Source: JBDREC01 sp043820105 [NCBI: Pseudomonadota bacterium]
GTDB taxonomy: Bacteria; Bdellovibrionota_F; JAHFAK01
Assembly: GCA_043820105.1 (NCBI GenBank)
Contig: JBDREC010000075.1
Span: 1 to 53,179, forward strand
Direction: 5' to 3'
DNA: 53,179 nucleotides
Made by a program: the position numbers and the translations under genes. Below, piece by piece: positions 10,064 to 19,292 of the stretch. The notes below the pieces were generated by a model. That model saw only the letters and a program-made list of their open reading frames with translations, did no database searches and was not told the DNA's origin. The number at the start of each line of letters is the position of its first letter. The stretch's first letter is position 1.

Positions 10064-10079
10064 TGCAATTTTGATACCA
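10064..10079 (-). promoter_or_regulatory. sigma-54 (-24/-12) promoter for the FHA-like protein
   Basis: Read on the minus strand: TGGTATCAAAATTGCA. GG and GC are ten bases apart and the -12 half is TTGCA. It is 38 bp upstream of the GTG at 10026. The TGGTAT variant of the -24 half also occurs at 17335-17350. The bases just upstream on this strand include CACCCCTT, also found upstream of the site at 27243. Confidence 0.7.
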
Positions 10080-10182
10080 AGTAAGGGGTGACTTTATCGT
10101 GTTTTATCAGTATATTACAAATGCTTAAATATCGTTTGTGCGACATTTTGAGAACAGGATGGTGCGAGATCTTTGACAAAGA

Positions 10183-10217
10183 ATTAATAATCAATAATTA
10201 TGAATTAATAATTAATT
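10183..10217. repeat. heptamer array, five units of ATTAATA type
   Basis: attaata, atcaata, attatga, attaata, attaatt in register, ending just before the ribosome-binding site of the sirtuin gene. Confidence 0.7.
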
Positions 10218-10229
10218 TCAAGGTGTATC

Positions 10230-10952
10230 ATGCAAAAATTGAAAGAATTTTTAAAATCTCAAGATAAAATAAAAATGGTCGTATTAACAGGTGCGGGTAT
10301 TAGTGCTGAGTCTGGGATAAAAACCTTTCGTGATAATAATGGTCTTTGGGAAACCCACAGAGTTGAAGAGGTGGCGACTCCCGAGGCATTTCAAAAGAAT
10401 GAAGAATTGGTCTATCGATTTTATAACTTAAGACGAACTCAGCTTTTGACCTGTGAACCCAATGAAGGTCATAAGGCATTAGTTGAAATTGAGGCTATGC
10501 TTGGAGATGATTATTTTTTGATTACACAAAATGTTGATGATCTTCATGAAAGAGCTGGCTCAAAAAGGCTCGTTCACATGCATGGAGAGATATTAAAAGC
10601 CAGATGTACTGTCTGTGAAAAAGTTTACGATTGGAAAGAAGACCTGGATCATACCCACAAATGTGTCTCCTGCCAAAACAAACTAAGACCACACATTGTT
10701 TGGTTTGGTGAGATGCCTTTTTATATGAATGAAATTTATAAGCTCATACAAAGCTGCAATCTTTTTGTTTCAATTGGAACTTCTGGAGCTGTTTATCCAG
10801 CTGCTGGCTTTTATCAGCTTGCTAAACAAAACAACGCCTTTACAGTTGAATTAAATGTAGAGGCTACTGGTGGAATGTTTGATGAAGTTATCCTTGGTAA
10901 AGCTTCTGAAGCAGTTGAAGTTTTAAAAGATGCTCTCTTAAAATGCACATGA
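10230..10952 (+). CDS. cobB: NAD-dependent protein deacylase, sirtuin family
   Basis: Sir2 enzyme removing acyl groups from lysines with NAD+. 240 residues. Motifs in order: GAGISAESGI and TFRDNNGLW (NAD binding), TQNVDDLHERAG, HMHGE with the catalytic His, a zinc ribbon formed by CTVC and CVSC, and RPHIVWFGE. The segment FYNLRR supplies the Tyr-x-x-Arg pair that in SIRT5/CobB-type (class III) sirtuins recognises negatively charged acyl groups, so desuccinylase or demalonylase activity is likely besides deacetylation. Preceded by CAAGGTG. Confidence 0.93.
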   Translation: MQKLKEFLKSQDKIKMVVLTGAGISAESGIKTFRDNNGLWETHRVEEVATPEAFQKNEELVYRFYNLRRTQLLTCEPNEGHKALVEIEAMLGDDYFLITQNVDDLHERAGSKRLVHMHGEILKARCTVCEKVYDWKEDLDHTHKCVSCQNKLRPHIVWFGEMPFYMNEIYKLIQSCNLFVSIGTSGAVYPAAGFYQLAKQNNAFTVELNVEATGGMFDEVILGKASEAVEVLKDALLKCT

Positions 10953-11041
10953 CTAACTCCTAATAAACCGATAAAAAGTCGTGACTTTCTATCAATACTG
11001 TGATAATATTACATCATTATAAAACAATACTTGGGCCTAAA

Positions 11042-12217
11042 ATGATCAATAGATATTTAAAAAATTCAATAATTAAAGATGCACTACTTGACAAGAAAAT
11101 TGCTTTTATTAGTGGACCAAGGCAAGTTGGAAAAACTACACTTGGATTATCTTTACTAAATAACATGGAGAACCATTTCCTTTGGGATGATGATATTTTC
11201 AAAAAAGACTGGGCAAAATCACCTTCAAACTCGATTATAAAAAGAAATGACGGCCCAATCCTATTAGATGAAATTCACAAAGATAGAAAATGGAAAACAA
11301 AACTCAAAGGAATTTATGATAAAGATAAAAACAAGCTATCAATAATTGTCACAGGAAGCGCTAAACCAGACCTTTATAGAAAGAGTAGTGATAGCTTGCT
11401 TGGAAGATATATTCCTTATTCTTTACACCCATTCACAGTGTCTGAAAGCGACAAGCCAATTGGTCCTGATGAAATATTAAAAAGAAAAAAAATAAATTTT
11501 CCATGGAAAGACCTTATTAATCTTGGGGGTTTCCCAGAACCCTTACTAGGTGGAAGTGAAAATAAAGCAAAGCGCTGGTCAAGGCTAAGATTAGAAAAAA
11601 TTATTTATGAAGATGTAAGAGACCTAATTAACATTCAAGATTATAACGCTCTAAAAGTCTTATTACAGCTAGTTCCAGATAAAGTAGGTTCATTGTTATC
11701 AATAAACTCTATAAAAAAAGATATGAATATTGCATATGCCACTACAAGAAGCTGGGTTTATATGCTAAAAGATCTTTATTATTGTTTTTTTATAAAACCC
11801 TATAGCAAAAAAATTAATCGAGCATTAAGAGCTGAACCTAAATTATATTTATTTGACATTATGCAAATTCCCAAAGAAAAACACTGGGCAAGATTGGAAA
11901 ATCTAGCTGCTCTTCACCTTTTAAAGGCATGCCAATATTGGACAGATTTAGCTTTTGGTGAATATGACCTTCATTTTATTAGAGATAAAGAAGGCAAAGA
12001 AGTTGATTTTTTAATAACAAAAGATGGCATTCCCTGGATTACAATTGAATGCAAAACAAAGGACAAAGAACCTTCAAAGCCATTAATATATTTTTCAGAT
12101 AAATTAAACGTTAACAGGAGATACCAGTTAGTGGACATTGATAAATATAAGAGAAATTACCCTGGATTAAATTTAATGGTAATTAATTATGAAGATTTTT
12201 TTGCAGGATGGTTGTAG
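11042..12217 (+). CDS. AAA ATPase with C-terminal DUF4143 domain (copy 1)
   Basis: 391 residues from the ATG at 11042 (an in-frame GTG at 11000 would add 14 residues; the ATG gives an N-terminus like that of the paralogue at 22673). Walker A GPRQVGKTT, Walker B PILLDEIHK, sensor-like IIVTGSAKPD, then the DUF4143 region ending in a PD-(D/E)xK-like pattern (GKEVDFLI... TIECKTKD). The family is widespread and largely uncharacterised. A paralogue lies at 22673 and degraded relatives at 27761 and 28017. A possible promoter is GTGACT (10981-10986) with TAATAT (11004-11009), 17 bp apart. Confidence 0.88.
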   Translation: MINRYLKNSIIKDALLDKKIAFISGPRQVGKTTLGLSLLNNMENHFLWDDDIFKKDWAKSPSNSIIKRNDGPILLDEIHKDRKWKTKLKGIYDKDKNKLSIIVTGSAKPDLYRKSSDSLLGRYIPYSLHPFTVSESDKPIGPDEILKRKKINFPWKDLINLGGFPEPLLGGSENKAKRWSRLRLEKIIYEDVRDLINIQDYNALKVLLQLVPDKVGSLLSINSIKKDMNIAYATTRSWVYMLKDLYYCFFIKPYSKKINRALRAEPKLYLFDIMQIPKEKHWARLENLAALHLLKACQYWTDLAFGEYDLHFIRDKEGKEVDFLITKDGIPWITIECKTKDKEPSKPLIYFSDKLNVNRRYQLVDIDKYKRNYPGLNLMVINYEDFFAGWL

Positions 12218-12220
12218 AAT

Positions 12221-13891
12221 TTAATATCCAAAAACATACCATTTATCATTTGAAGAAGTTGAATATCTTGCAATTCCAAATTCCTCTTTTCCATCACCAT
12301 CTACATCGCCAGCTGCTACTGAAGTAACATAAGCACCTTCACCCCATCCATTTTGTGATTCTTCTACACTACAATCATGATATGTTGGATTTCCTCCACC
12401 ACATAATAAAATCGAGGCATCACTTTTATAAACATACCATCTTGGGTCTGCCTGGGCTGAAAATTCATTATTTGAATCTGCTAATCCTATAATAATTTCA
12501 TCATTTCCGTCCCCATTAAGATCTCCAAAAGAAAAATCATTTGCATAAATACCATCATTAAGATCAGAACCAAGTTCAACAACAATATTTCCATCTATAT
12601 CATAGGTTTTTAGTCTGCTATTTCCTGTTGTTGTCGTTTTTCTTGATATACCAACAACATTCGTACCGTCAATAACTCCAAAATCAATTCCAGTAACATT
12701 GGCTTCCCTTGAAACTCCGCCATTACCCTTTAGTAAATTCGTTAAACTACCACCATCATATTTATATACAAAAAATTTATCTGCCGTTGAGTTTTCAATT
12801 TTTCGCGCAATTCCAATCTCATCATTCCCATCACCGTCAAAATCCCCCATGGCGACATCTGTGGTATAGCTGGAAGTTGACCAGTTGGTTTCCGAAGTAA
12901 TCATGCAAGGATAATCACCATCATCATTATTTCCACCGCCACAAAATGTTTCGTCAAAAGAACCATTAATATATTTATAAACTGACCATCTGGGATATTT
13001 ATTATCACTAAATTCCGCTTCCTCTCCAAGATTATTAACGTCAACTTTCATTCTGCCTACCAATATTTCATCCGTGCCATCTCCATCAATATCACCCATG
13101 GCGATACTTGTGGGAACAATATACAAACCATATTCTGCCATTTCATAAAGATTGGTTCCCTGAGAGTTGTATATACGAACTGTAGGCCAAGCCAGCCCAT
13201 CTATTCCAGAATATGTTGCAACTGCCATGACATTTTCACCTGCGACAACACCAAACGCTGTGTCTACTACCCATTCATCAGCATCACATTCTGCTGTTCC
13301 ATCTATTATTTTTGTCTTATTTCCTTCAGAAACAAATTCATATGAAAAAAATCTTTTTGTTGTTGAATTACTTATAGCATATCTTGAAACACCAATATTC
13401 ATTTGATCATCATTTTCCAGATAGCCAAACGAAATTGAGGTTGCATAGTTACTGCTTCCCCATTCACCAGCCCCACCACCCGATAACAGTTCCTTGAAAT
13501 CACCAAAAATATTGGAAACTGCCTGAGGTGTTCTTTCTTTAATGGCTATTCCATTATCATCATCGTCGGCAGCACCACTTTCATCATCACAGGCATCACC
13601 AATTCCATCAGCATCTGTATCTGCCTGATCTTCATTTGCTATATCTACACAGTTATCTTCATCATCTAAAATACCATCAACATCAGTGTCAATATCAATA
13701 TCTCCATCTCCGTCTCCATCTCCGTCTCCATCTCCATTTCCGTCTCCGGGCGGTAATAACCCTGCTCCGCCTGGAGTTATATCCTCCGGAGTGTCAGGTT
13801 TTACAGATATGCCATTTGAACTGCATGAAAGGAAAGAAAAGAAGAAAAGGCTTATTATGATAACAAGTGAAATTTTGATTATAAGTTTCAT
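12221..13891 (-). CDS. lipoprotein with (GD)n spacer, TSP3 repeat and FG-GAP/VCBS repeats
   Basis: 556 residues. Signal peptide with lipobox FLSC (lipidated Cys23), then a spacer of about eight Gly-Asp pairs, then a calcium-type thrombospondin-3 repeat (DTDVDGILDDEDNC ... DADGIGDACDDE), then several FG-GAP-like repeats each with a D-x-D-G-D-G calcium loop (GDIDGDGTDEI, GDFDGDGNDEI, GDLNGDGNDEI, GDVDGDGKEEF) that should form a beta-propeller. Shares its propeller with the paralogue at 19293, including a closing NDKWYVF motif. SD GGGGG lies before the ATG. Probably surface-exposed. Confidence 0.85.
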   Translation of the reverse strand: MKLIIKISLVIIISLFFFSFLSCSSNGISVKPDTPEDITPGGAGLLPPGDGNGDGDGDGDGDGDIDIDTDVDGILDDEDNCVDIANEDQADTDADGIGDACDDESGAADDDDNGIAIKERTPQAVSNIFGDFKELLSGGGAGEWGSSNYATSISFGYLENDDQMNIGVSRYAISNSTTKRFFSYEFVSEGNKTKIIDGTAECDADEWVVDTAFGVVAGENVMAVATYSGIDGLAWPTVRIYNSQGTNLYEMAEYGLYIVPTSIAMGDIDGDGTDEILVGRMKVDVNNLGEEAEFSDNKYPRWSVYKYINGSFDETFCGGGNNDDGDYPCMITSETNWSTSSYTTDVAMGDFDGDGNDEIGIARKIENSTADKFFVYKYDGGSLTNLLKGNGGVSREANVTGIDFGVIDGTNVVGISRKTTTTGNSRLKTYDIDGNIVVELGSDLNDGIYANDFSFGDLNGDGNDEIIIGLADSNNEFSAQADPRWYVYKSDASILLCGGGNPTYHDCSVEESQNGWGEGAYVTSVAAGDVDGDGKEEFGIARYSTSSNDKWYVFGY

Positions 13892-13910
13892 ATACGTCCC
13901 CCTGGTTTTA

Positions 13911-13938
13911 GCTGTAAGCTGTAAGCTTTAAGCTATAA
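13911..13938. repeat. heptamer array, four units of GCTGTAA type
   Basis: gctgtaa, gctgtaa, gctttaa, gctataa, located between a lipoprotein start and its sigma-54 site. Same unit type as the array at 20742. Confidence 0.8.
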
Positions 13939-14030
13939 GCAAATTTAAGAAAGTTTATACAAAATTAGTGTCTTTGATTTTGAATTGTTTTATTTAAGGT
14001 TTGATTTTTGATTAATTCATTTAAGTATAT

Positions 14031-14046
14031 TGCAAGTCTTGTGCCA
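14031..14046 (-). promoter_or_regulatory. sigma-54 promoter for the lipoprotein ending at 12221
   Basis: Minus strand TGGCACAAGACTTGCA: full agreement with TGGCAC-N5-TTGCA, ten bases from GG to GC. It is 140 bp upstream of the ATG at 13891; the gene-free stretch 13892-14158 otherwise holds only a heptamer array. Confidence 0.82.
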
Positions 14047-14158
14047 TAGGCAAGAACGATATGTTGTTGATTTTATTGCCTTATGAAGGCACTAACTTTT
14101 CAAAGAAAAAAAGAGGTGAGCAAATCAAAGGCATTCGCTTGATAATGGTATTTGAATA

Positions 14159-15307
14159 TTATTGTGCCATAATGCTATTATATAGTCTTTCAATATTTAA
14201 ATCGATTTTAGCTTCTGTAAGGGTTGCTGTTCCTGAAATATGAGCTTCAATTGGAAAAACTAAAATGTCAAATAACTCTTGTCCATAAGTTTGATCATCA
14301 TAACTTGATCCATCTGGGTTTTCTATATAAAGAGACCCTTCATCAACACCGGCAGCTCCATGAATCCCATTTTCAACTTTTAAATCAAAAGAAAGGCCTT
14401 CACTTGAATAGTCAGCTATAATATCAACAATTGCATCCCTAAAATATGTATGATAGCCAAATTCATTTGGTTCCTTACAATCCATCTGTCCTAGGCATAC
14501 CATTTCAATATTTCCATTATCATGGGTAACCTTCAATAATTCAACAGCTCCATTGCCTATATAAATTAAGGTAACATAAGGCATAGGACTCTCATCACAG
14601 ACATCGCCAATTCCATCTAAATCAGTATCCAGCTGGTCATCGTTTGAAACCAGAGCACAATTATCTTCAGCATCAACAAATAAATCATCATCATCATTGT
14701 CATCACAAGCATCACCCATTCCATCAGCATCGGTATCAACTTGATCTTCATTGTCGATTAATACGCAATTATCACTTATATCTTCAATTGAATCATTGTC
14801 ATTATTTGTATCACAGGCATCACCAATACCATCGGCATCTATATCTGCCTGGTCTTCATTGTCAATTAATGCACAATTATCACTGGTATCTTCAAATGAA
14901 TCGTTGTCATTATTTGTATCACAGGCATCATCGAGCCCATCTAAGTCTATGTCAGTTCCAATTCTGACAGATTCAGGACAAGCCTCCTCTGAATCATCGT
15001 CTTCTTCAGGTATTTGATTTTCTGGAAGCTCAACTTCTTCATCTTTATCTGGAGCTGGATCCTGAACTTCAGCCTCACAATGATCATAAACATTATTGGC
15101 ATTTAAATCTTCTGAGCTTTCGTCAAAAGTTCCTGCTTCCGTGTTTTCCAAATCTTCTAATGCAAGATCTATACTTACATAACATTCTTCAGGATATTCT
15201 AAAGTATCAAGTAAAGCTCGTTTTCCTTCATTGTTTCCACAGCTATAAAACAATGCAAATGAAGCGAATAAGATTAATAATAAAGATAATTTTAATAAAT
15301 GTTTCAT
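14159..15307 (-). CDS. lipoprotein with multiple TSP3 calcium-binding repeats
   Basis: 382 residues. Lipobox FYSC (Cys23), an acidic region (about 60-110), then five tandem TSP3-like repeats (pattern DNCALIDNEDQADIDADGIG, then DACD), and a C-terminal domain of about 150 residues (from about 235) that I do not recognise and that lacks the Cys-closed domain of its neighbours. SD AAGGAGG. It starts 84 bp downstream of the lipoprotein stop at 15392 and has no sigma-54 site of its own, so it is probably the second gene of that unit. Confidence 0.82.
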   Translation of the reverse strand: MKHLLKLSLLLILFASFALFYSCGNNEGKRALLDTLEYPEECYVSIDLALEDLENTEAGTFDESSEDLNANNVYDHCEAEVQDPAPDKDEEVELPENQIPEEDDDSEEACPESVRIGTDIDLDGLDDACDTNNDNDSFEDTSDNCALIDNEDQADIDADGIGDACDTNNDNDSIEDISDNCVLIDNEDQVDTDADGMGDACDDNDDDDLFVDAEDNCALVSNDDQLDTDLDGIGDVCDESPMPYVTLIYIGNGAVELLKVTHDNGNIEMVCLGQMDCKEPNEFGYHTYFRDAIVDIIADYSSEGLSFDLKVENGIHGAAGVDEGSLYIENPDGSSYDDQTYGQELFDILVFPIEAHISGTATLTEAKIDLNIERLYNSIMAQ

Positions 15308-15391
15308 AAGGATCCTCCTTGTTTGGTTTATAAAGTAACAAGCTTTATAATGAGTCTTTAATTTTTACAGAATACTGCGTTTGAGAAGCTT

Positions 15392-17185
15392 CTATTTTTG
15401 TCCACCTCCCCAACCCTGACCCTGACATACATTACCAACACCATTATTATCATCATCTAGTTGTAGTGGATTAAAATTGTTTGGACAATTGTCAAAGGCA
15501 TCAATGATCCCATCTCCATCTGCATCATTATGTGCATTAGGTTCAGGTTCATTTGCCTGACAAAGTGCTAATTGCACTGGAACAAAAGCTTCATAAGCTG
15601 TAAATTCTGTATATTCTGCATTTTGTGAATCATATCCAGCGATTCTTATATAAAGTTCTTCCTCGTGAGATGATTCAAAGGCCACATTTTCAAAAACACA
15701 ATCAACTTCCCCATTATCAATATTACAGGAATAGAATGTATCTTGATGGGGTGACCAAAACAATGGGTCTCCATATGTTTCGAGATTATTCCCATCAACT
15801 GAATATCCCAACGGTCTGGTAGCATCACCGTTATTAATATCATAGAAATAAGTGTACTCAAAGTGATTAATTTGAGTTGTAATAACATAGTGATCAATTC
15901 CTTCAATAGAGACAAAAGAAATCACACTTCCAGTATATCCATCATTATCATAATCTTCTTCTGACATACAAAATTCAACATTTTCAACCATATTAAGAGG
16001 ATCATTTGAAAAGATAACTGATTGTGTTGTTAAAACAGTGGCAGCATAACCTGAAATTGGGTTCGCTATTGCTTCAATAATTACTGAAACAGAAGCAATT
16101 AGATCACTTGCAACAAGATTAATTAGCACACTATTTTCGGTAATTGAATAAACAATTTCAATATCATCTGATTGGTTAATATACTCAATGCTGTCAAAAT
16201 CTACTTGTGAATTATCTCTAAAAAGAATTTGACCTGTCATTGAAATCTCAAATGAATCAAACAAATTTGAATCAAGCAGATTCCCTTGATCATCATTTAC
16301 CATAATATCAAAGTCCATTGTCGAAGTATTTGTATTATGATCAGTATTGAGCATTAAGTTTTCAATAGATATAGAATATATCGTTGCAACTCCATCTATT
16401 TCAACAGCAACTACTGGAGCAAAATTTTCATCAACTGAAAAACTTAGATTTGAACAACCATCATTAGAACTAAGAATAAAATCATGTCTATAATTATTGC
16501 TTCCTTCTTCAGTTATTTCAAAACTCTGGGCAATATTATTTGATTCTCCAAGCATTGGAAGATCTTGAGTTGCAGTTTCAATATCATTAACAAAATATGT
16601 CATTTCAATTAAATATTCTGTCAAATCAATTTGAGCGCCATTATTATCAAATAAGGTAACTGATACATCCTTTTGATTTACTGCCACGTCTTCATAAACA
16701 GGAACAATTGATACTAGCTGAGTTGCGCCCAGACAAGTATTATCTTCTGTACCAATAAAAATTTCTATAGTAAGAGATTGAGAATCTACTCCTGGTTCTG
16801 AAGTAATAACAACTGAACTTTCAGTAAATGTAAGAGTTTCATTTCCATCACTAACTAAAATAGTAATATCAACTGTGATTCCTTTTTCTAAAAAGATTTC
16901 ACTAGCTGGTAAAAAAGAACCAGAGTCAAAAGTCATTGACATTGAATCATATAAAATCTCGCCATCATCTCTTGTAATAGTAATTGTAGCTGAAAGATCA
17001 TCACCTGTGATATCAGCTGCAAAAGATGCCTTAGCTGCAAAAGATAATGCTACCATTCCTTCTGGAGTAGCAATGACTTGATTGTTTGAATCATTTCCAG
17101 GATTAACGCTTGAATTATTGCCACTTGTACATCCTACAGTAAAAACAATAATAAAGCATAGAAAAGTTGATAATAACGTTTTCAT
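15392..17185 (-). CDS. large lipoprotein with FN3-like region and terminal TSP3 motif
   Basis: 597 residues. Lipobox TVGC (Cys19). Residues about 40-400 are beta-rich and Thr/Ser/Asp-rich, probably several Ig- or FN3-like domains. From about residue 400 (VEFCMSEEDYDNDG) a domain resembles the Cys-closed C-terminal domain of the neighbouring paralogues (ISFVSIEGIDHYVI, LYIRIAGYDSQNAEYTEF). It ends with a single TSP3 motif (DADGDGIIDAFDNCPNNFN). No (GD)n spacer. SD AGGGGGA. First gene of its transcription unit. Confidence 0.8.
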   Translation of the reverse strand: MKTLLSTFLCFIIVFTVGCTSGNNSSVNPGNDSNNQVIATPEGMVALSFAAKASFAADITGDDLSATITITRDDGEILYDSMSMTFDSGSFLPASEIFLEKGITVDITILVSDGNETLTFTESSVVITSEPGVDSQSLTIEIFIGTEDNTCLGATQLVSIVPVYEDVAVNQKDVSVTLFDNNGAQIDLTEYLIEMTYFVNDIETATQDLPMLGESNNIAQSFEITEEGSNNYRHDFILSSNDGCSNLSFSVDENFAPVVAVEIDGVATIYSISIENLMLNTDHNTNTSTMDFDIMVNDDQGNLLDSNLFDSFEISMTGQILFRDNSQVDFDSIEYINQSDDIEIVYSITENSVLINLVASDLIASVSVIIEAIANPISGYAATVLTTQSVIFSNDPLNMVENVEFCMSEEDYDNDGYTGSVISFVSIEGIDHYVITTQINHFEYTYFYDINNGDATRPLGYSVDGNNLETYGDPLFWSPHQDTFYSCNIDNGEVDCVFENVAFESSHEEELYIRIAGYDSQNAEYTEFTAYEAFVPVQLALCQANEPEPNAHNDADGDGIIDAFDNCPNNFNPLQLDDDNNGVGNVCQGQGWGGGQK

Positions 17186-17242
17186 AGCCTGTTCCCCCTT
17201 AGTTTGATTGATTTAGCCAGACGTAAGAGCAGTATATTAAAT

Positions 17243-17277
17243 ACTTATAACTTACGACTTACGACTTATGACTTATC
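17243..17277. repeat. heptamer array, five units of ACTTACG type
   Basis: acttata, acttacg, acttacg, acttatg, acttatc. The gap 17186-17508 holds this array and the sigma-54 site; I see nothing else in it. Confidence 0.8.
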
Positions 17278-17334
17278 ATTGGATTTATGTATGAGTTGTG
17301 GATTAAGACACAAGATCTTAATAATTCTTTCTTT

Positions 17335-17350
17335 TGCAAAATTTATACCA
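17335..17350 (-). promoter_or_regulatory. sigma-54 promoter for the lipoproteins at 15392 and 14159
   Basis: Minus strand TGGTATAAATTTTGCA: GG to GC ten bases, -12 half TTGCA, -24 half TGGTAT as at 10064. It is 150 bp upstream of the ATG at 17185. Confidence 0.68.
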
Positions 17351-17508
17351 TGAGCATGAATTTGCATAAGGTGTTTAAAATATAGTAGAATTCTTAATTA
17401 TTGGCAATTTTGAATATATGAATTGTGATCATTTCTTCAGCAAGTGCTTATTTTTTACTCAAACTTTGTTGTAATAAGCAGCATACTATTTAATCTTCAT
17501 CATATTAA

Positions 17509-17898
17509 TCATAATCCAATATGATCTGAAACGAGTTCAAGTATTTCATTCCCATAATCCATTTTAAAAGAAAATTTCTCCAAAATATTATTACCTATAA
17601 AACCATTAATACCAAATTTGTTCTTTATATCTCCAAATTCTATCTTAATATTTTCTATTTTTCTATTATCAATAATCAAACAATCTATTTTTTGTTCTAT
17701 CACAGACTCACTTCCTCCAATTCCTGTCAAATGTTTAAATATTCCACCTTTATTATAATCAAAATCAATCAAATCAATATCAATTGCTGTACCTCCTGAT
17801 CCTGTATCAAGGATACAGTTTGGAATTAAATGGTTTTTTTGATTATAAATAATTTCTATGCTTATGAAAATAAGTCCATTTTTATACTTAATTTCCAT
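17509..17898 (-). CDS. retropepsin-like aspartic protease
   Basis: 129 residues, a single-lobe aspartic protease that would act as a homodimer. The catalytic motif is ILDTGSGGTAID (about residues 30-41), and a second family block is FIGNNILEKFSFKMDYGNEI near the C-terminus. No signal peptide. It overlaps the upstream gene by 11 bp, so the two are translated together. This kind of small protease next to a short helper gene is seen in many bacteria; substrates are unknown. Confidence 0.8.
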   Translation of the reverse strand: MEIKYKNGLIFISIEIIYNQKNHLIPNCILDTGSGGTAIDIDLIDFDYNKGGIFKHLTGIGGSESVIEQKIDCLIIDNRKIENIKIEFGDIKNKFGINGFIGNNILEKFSFKMDYGNEILELVSDHIGL

Positions 17899-18145
17899 TG
17901 TTAATGACAGTCATGAAAGGTATTTCTTCAATTATAAGGTCTTCATCTTTTGTGTTAAAAAAAACTAGTTTTTTTGCTTTTCTTTTTTTATATTCTTTAT
18001 ATAAACTTTTCAAGTCACTTGACGCAAGCTCAACTTCAGCTTCTAAAATTCTAAAATGTCTATCATCAAGCCGATCTTCTTTATAATTTTTAAGCAATAA
18101 AAATTGATTTGGATATTTTTCTCTTATTAATTTCCAAGATAACAT
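17888..18145 (-). CDS. small conserved protein paired with the aspartic protease
   Basis: 85 residues starting MLSWKLIREKYPNQFLLLKN, with a YPNQ(F/W)-type start, a central Leu/Glu-rich helix and a KKLVFFNTKDEDLII strand near the end. I recall this pattern from short proteins encoded next to small aspartic proteases, but give no function. Overlaps the protease gene by 11 bp. Confidence 0.7.
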   Translation of the reverse strand: MLSWKLIREKYPNQFLLLKNYKEDRLDDRHFRILEAEVELASSDLKSLYKEYKKRKAKKLVFFNTKDEDLIIEEIPFMTVINNGN

Positions 18146-18283
18146 ATGTTTTACCCTTTGATGCGTTTAATTGTTTAAAAGATATAACAAAGAAAAGTAT
18201 TTTTCAAACTAATAATATCTTAATCTTCATCATATTCCAAATTTTTGTGCCTTCTTCCTGCTTTATTTTTGTTTTTCGCTCAT

Positions 18284-19219
18284 TTATTGGCATTCTTCTA
18301 ACTCATGTGGCGTAATTGCTTGGGCAAACTCTGTAAAGGAAGTATAATCATCAACACTATTATATCCTGCTATTCTAATATGCAAAGAATCATCTCCAAC
18401 ACCATCATTTGTACTATCCCAGGCATATGCATCAATAAAGGCATAAACATACAAGCCATATAAAGCAAAAGAAAAATAATAGGAGCTTGTTGATTCAGTA
18501 AATTCTATTTCTGATAATTTTTTTACTTCAGATTCTGTCTTAAAAACATTATATTCCCATTGCAAACTAGTTGAAGCCGCAACTTTATAATAAACAAAAT
18601 CCGAAACAGAGCCATCATTTGATGCTGATCTGTCAACTTCAATCACATAATAAGCATATCCAGTATCAGGAAAAGAAATTTTTGTTGCTTTGCCTGTATC
18701 ATTATATCTGTCATCATAATCTCCATAGCCATTTGCGTAATCTTCATAACAAAATTCATTTATTGACTCCCAGCCAGGATCATCACAAAGCTGTTCTGAA
18801 TGATAAGAGTCAAATTCAGATCTACATAATAATGAAATTTCAGGTCCTGATTCACCATTGTATCCTGAGCCATAAGTTGTAAAATCCAACGAATTAATAT
18901 TTTGATTTAAATAGCCTGTTTTATTAATTCCACAGATCTCGTCATCACCCTCGCCATCACCCTCGCCATCACCCTCACTGTCACCCTCGTCGTCACCATC
19001 ACCATCGTCGTCACCATCACCATCTCCATCGCCGTCACCATCACCATCGCTGTCACCATCGCCGTCACCATCTCCATCGCCGTTGCCATCTGTATCTATA
19101 GTTGAAGAATCGCCAGCAACTTTAAGTTCGCCACTAGAACAAGAAATAATAAATGAAGAAAGAATTATTATGCTTGAAAAAAAACATAAAAAGATAAAAA
19201 GATTTGATAAACGTTTCAT
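18284..19219 (-). CDS. lipoprotein with acidic (GD)n spacer and Cys-closed FN3-like domain
   Basis: 311 residues. Lipobox IISC (Cys27), then an acidic spacer of about 50 residues of Gly-Asp pairs mixed with SD, DD, EG and SEGD units, then the shared domain from ISLLCRSEFDSYHS to the final HELEECQ. Landmarks: ATKISFPDTGYAYYVIEVDR, DFVYYKVAA, LHIRIAGYNSVDDYTSF. Closest to the protein at 28581. SD GGGGGG. It starts 73 bp after the stop of the gene at 19293, with only a heptamer array between, so it is probably second in that unit. Confidence 0.83.
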   Translation of the reverse strand: MKRLSNLFIFLCFFSSIIILSSFIISCSSGELKVAGDSSTIDTDGNGDGDGDGDGDSDGDGDGDGDGDGDDDGDGDDEGDSEGDGEGDGEGDDEICGINKTGYLNQNINSLDFTTYGSGYNGESGPEISLLCRSEFDSYHSEQLCDDPGWESINEFCYEDYANGYGDYDDRYNDTGKATKISFPDTGYAYYVIEVDRSASNDGSVSDFVYYKVAASTSLQWEYNVFKTESEVKKLSEIEFTESTSSYYFSFALYGLYVYAFIDAYAWDSTNDGVGDDSLHIRIAGYNSVDDYTSFTEFAQAITPHELEECQ

Positions 19220-19260
19220 AAATTCCCCCCATAGTTTAAACCAATAAATACGCTCTTAAC

Positions 19261-19288
19261 GCCGTACGCTGTACACTGTACGCCGTAC
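19261..19288. repeat. heptamer array, four units of GCTGTAC type
   Basis: gccgtac, gctgtac, actgtac, gccgtac, abutting the stop codon of the FG-GAP lipoprotein. Same unit type as at 24892 and 45714. Confidence 0.8.
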
Positions 19289-19292
19289 GCTA

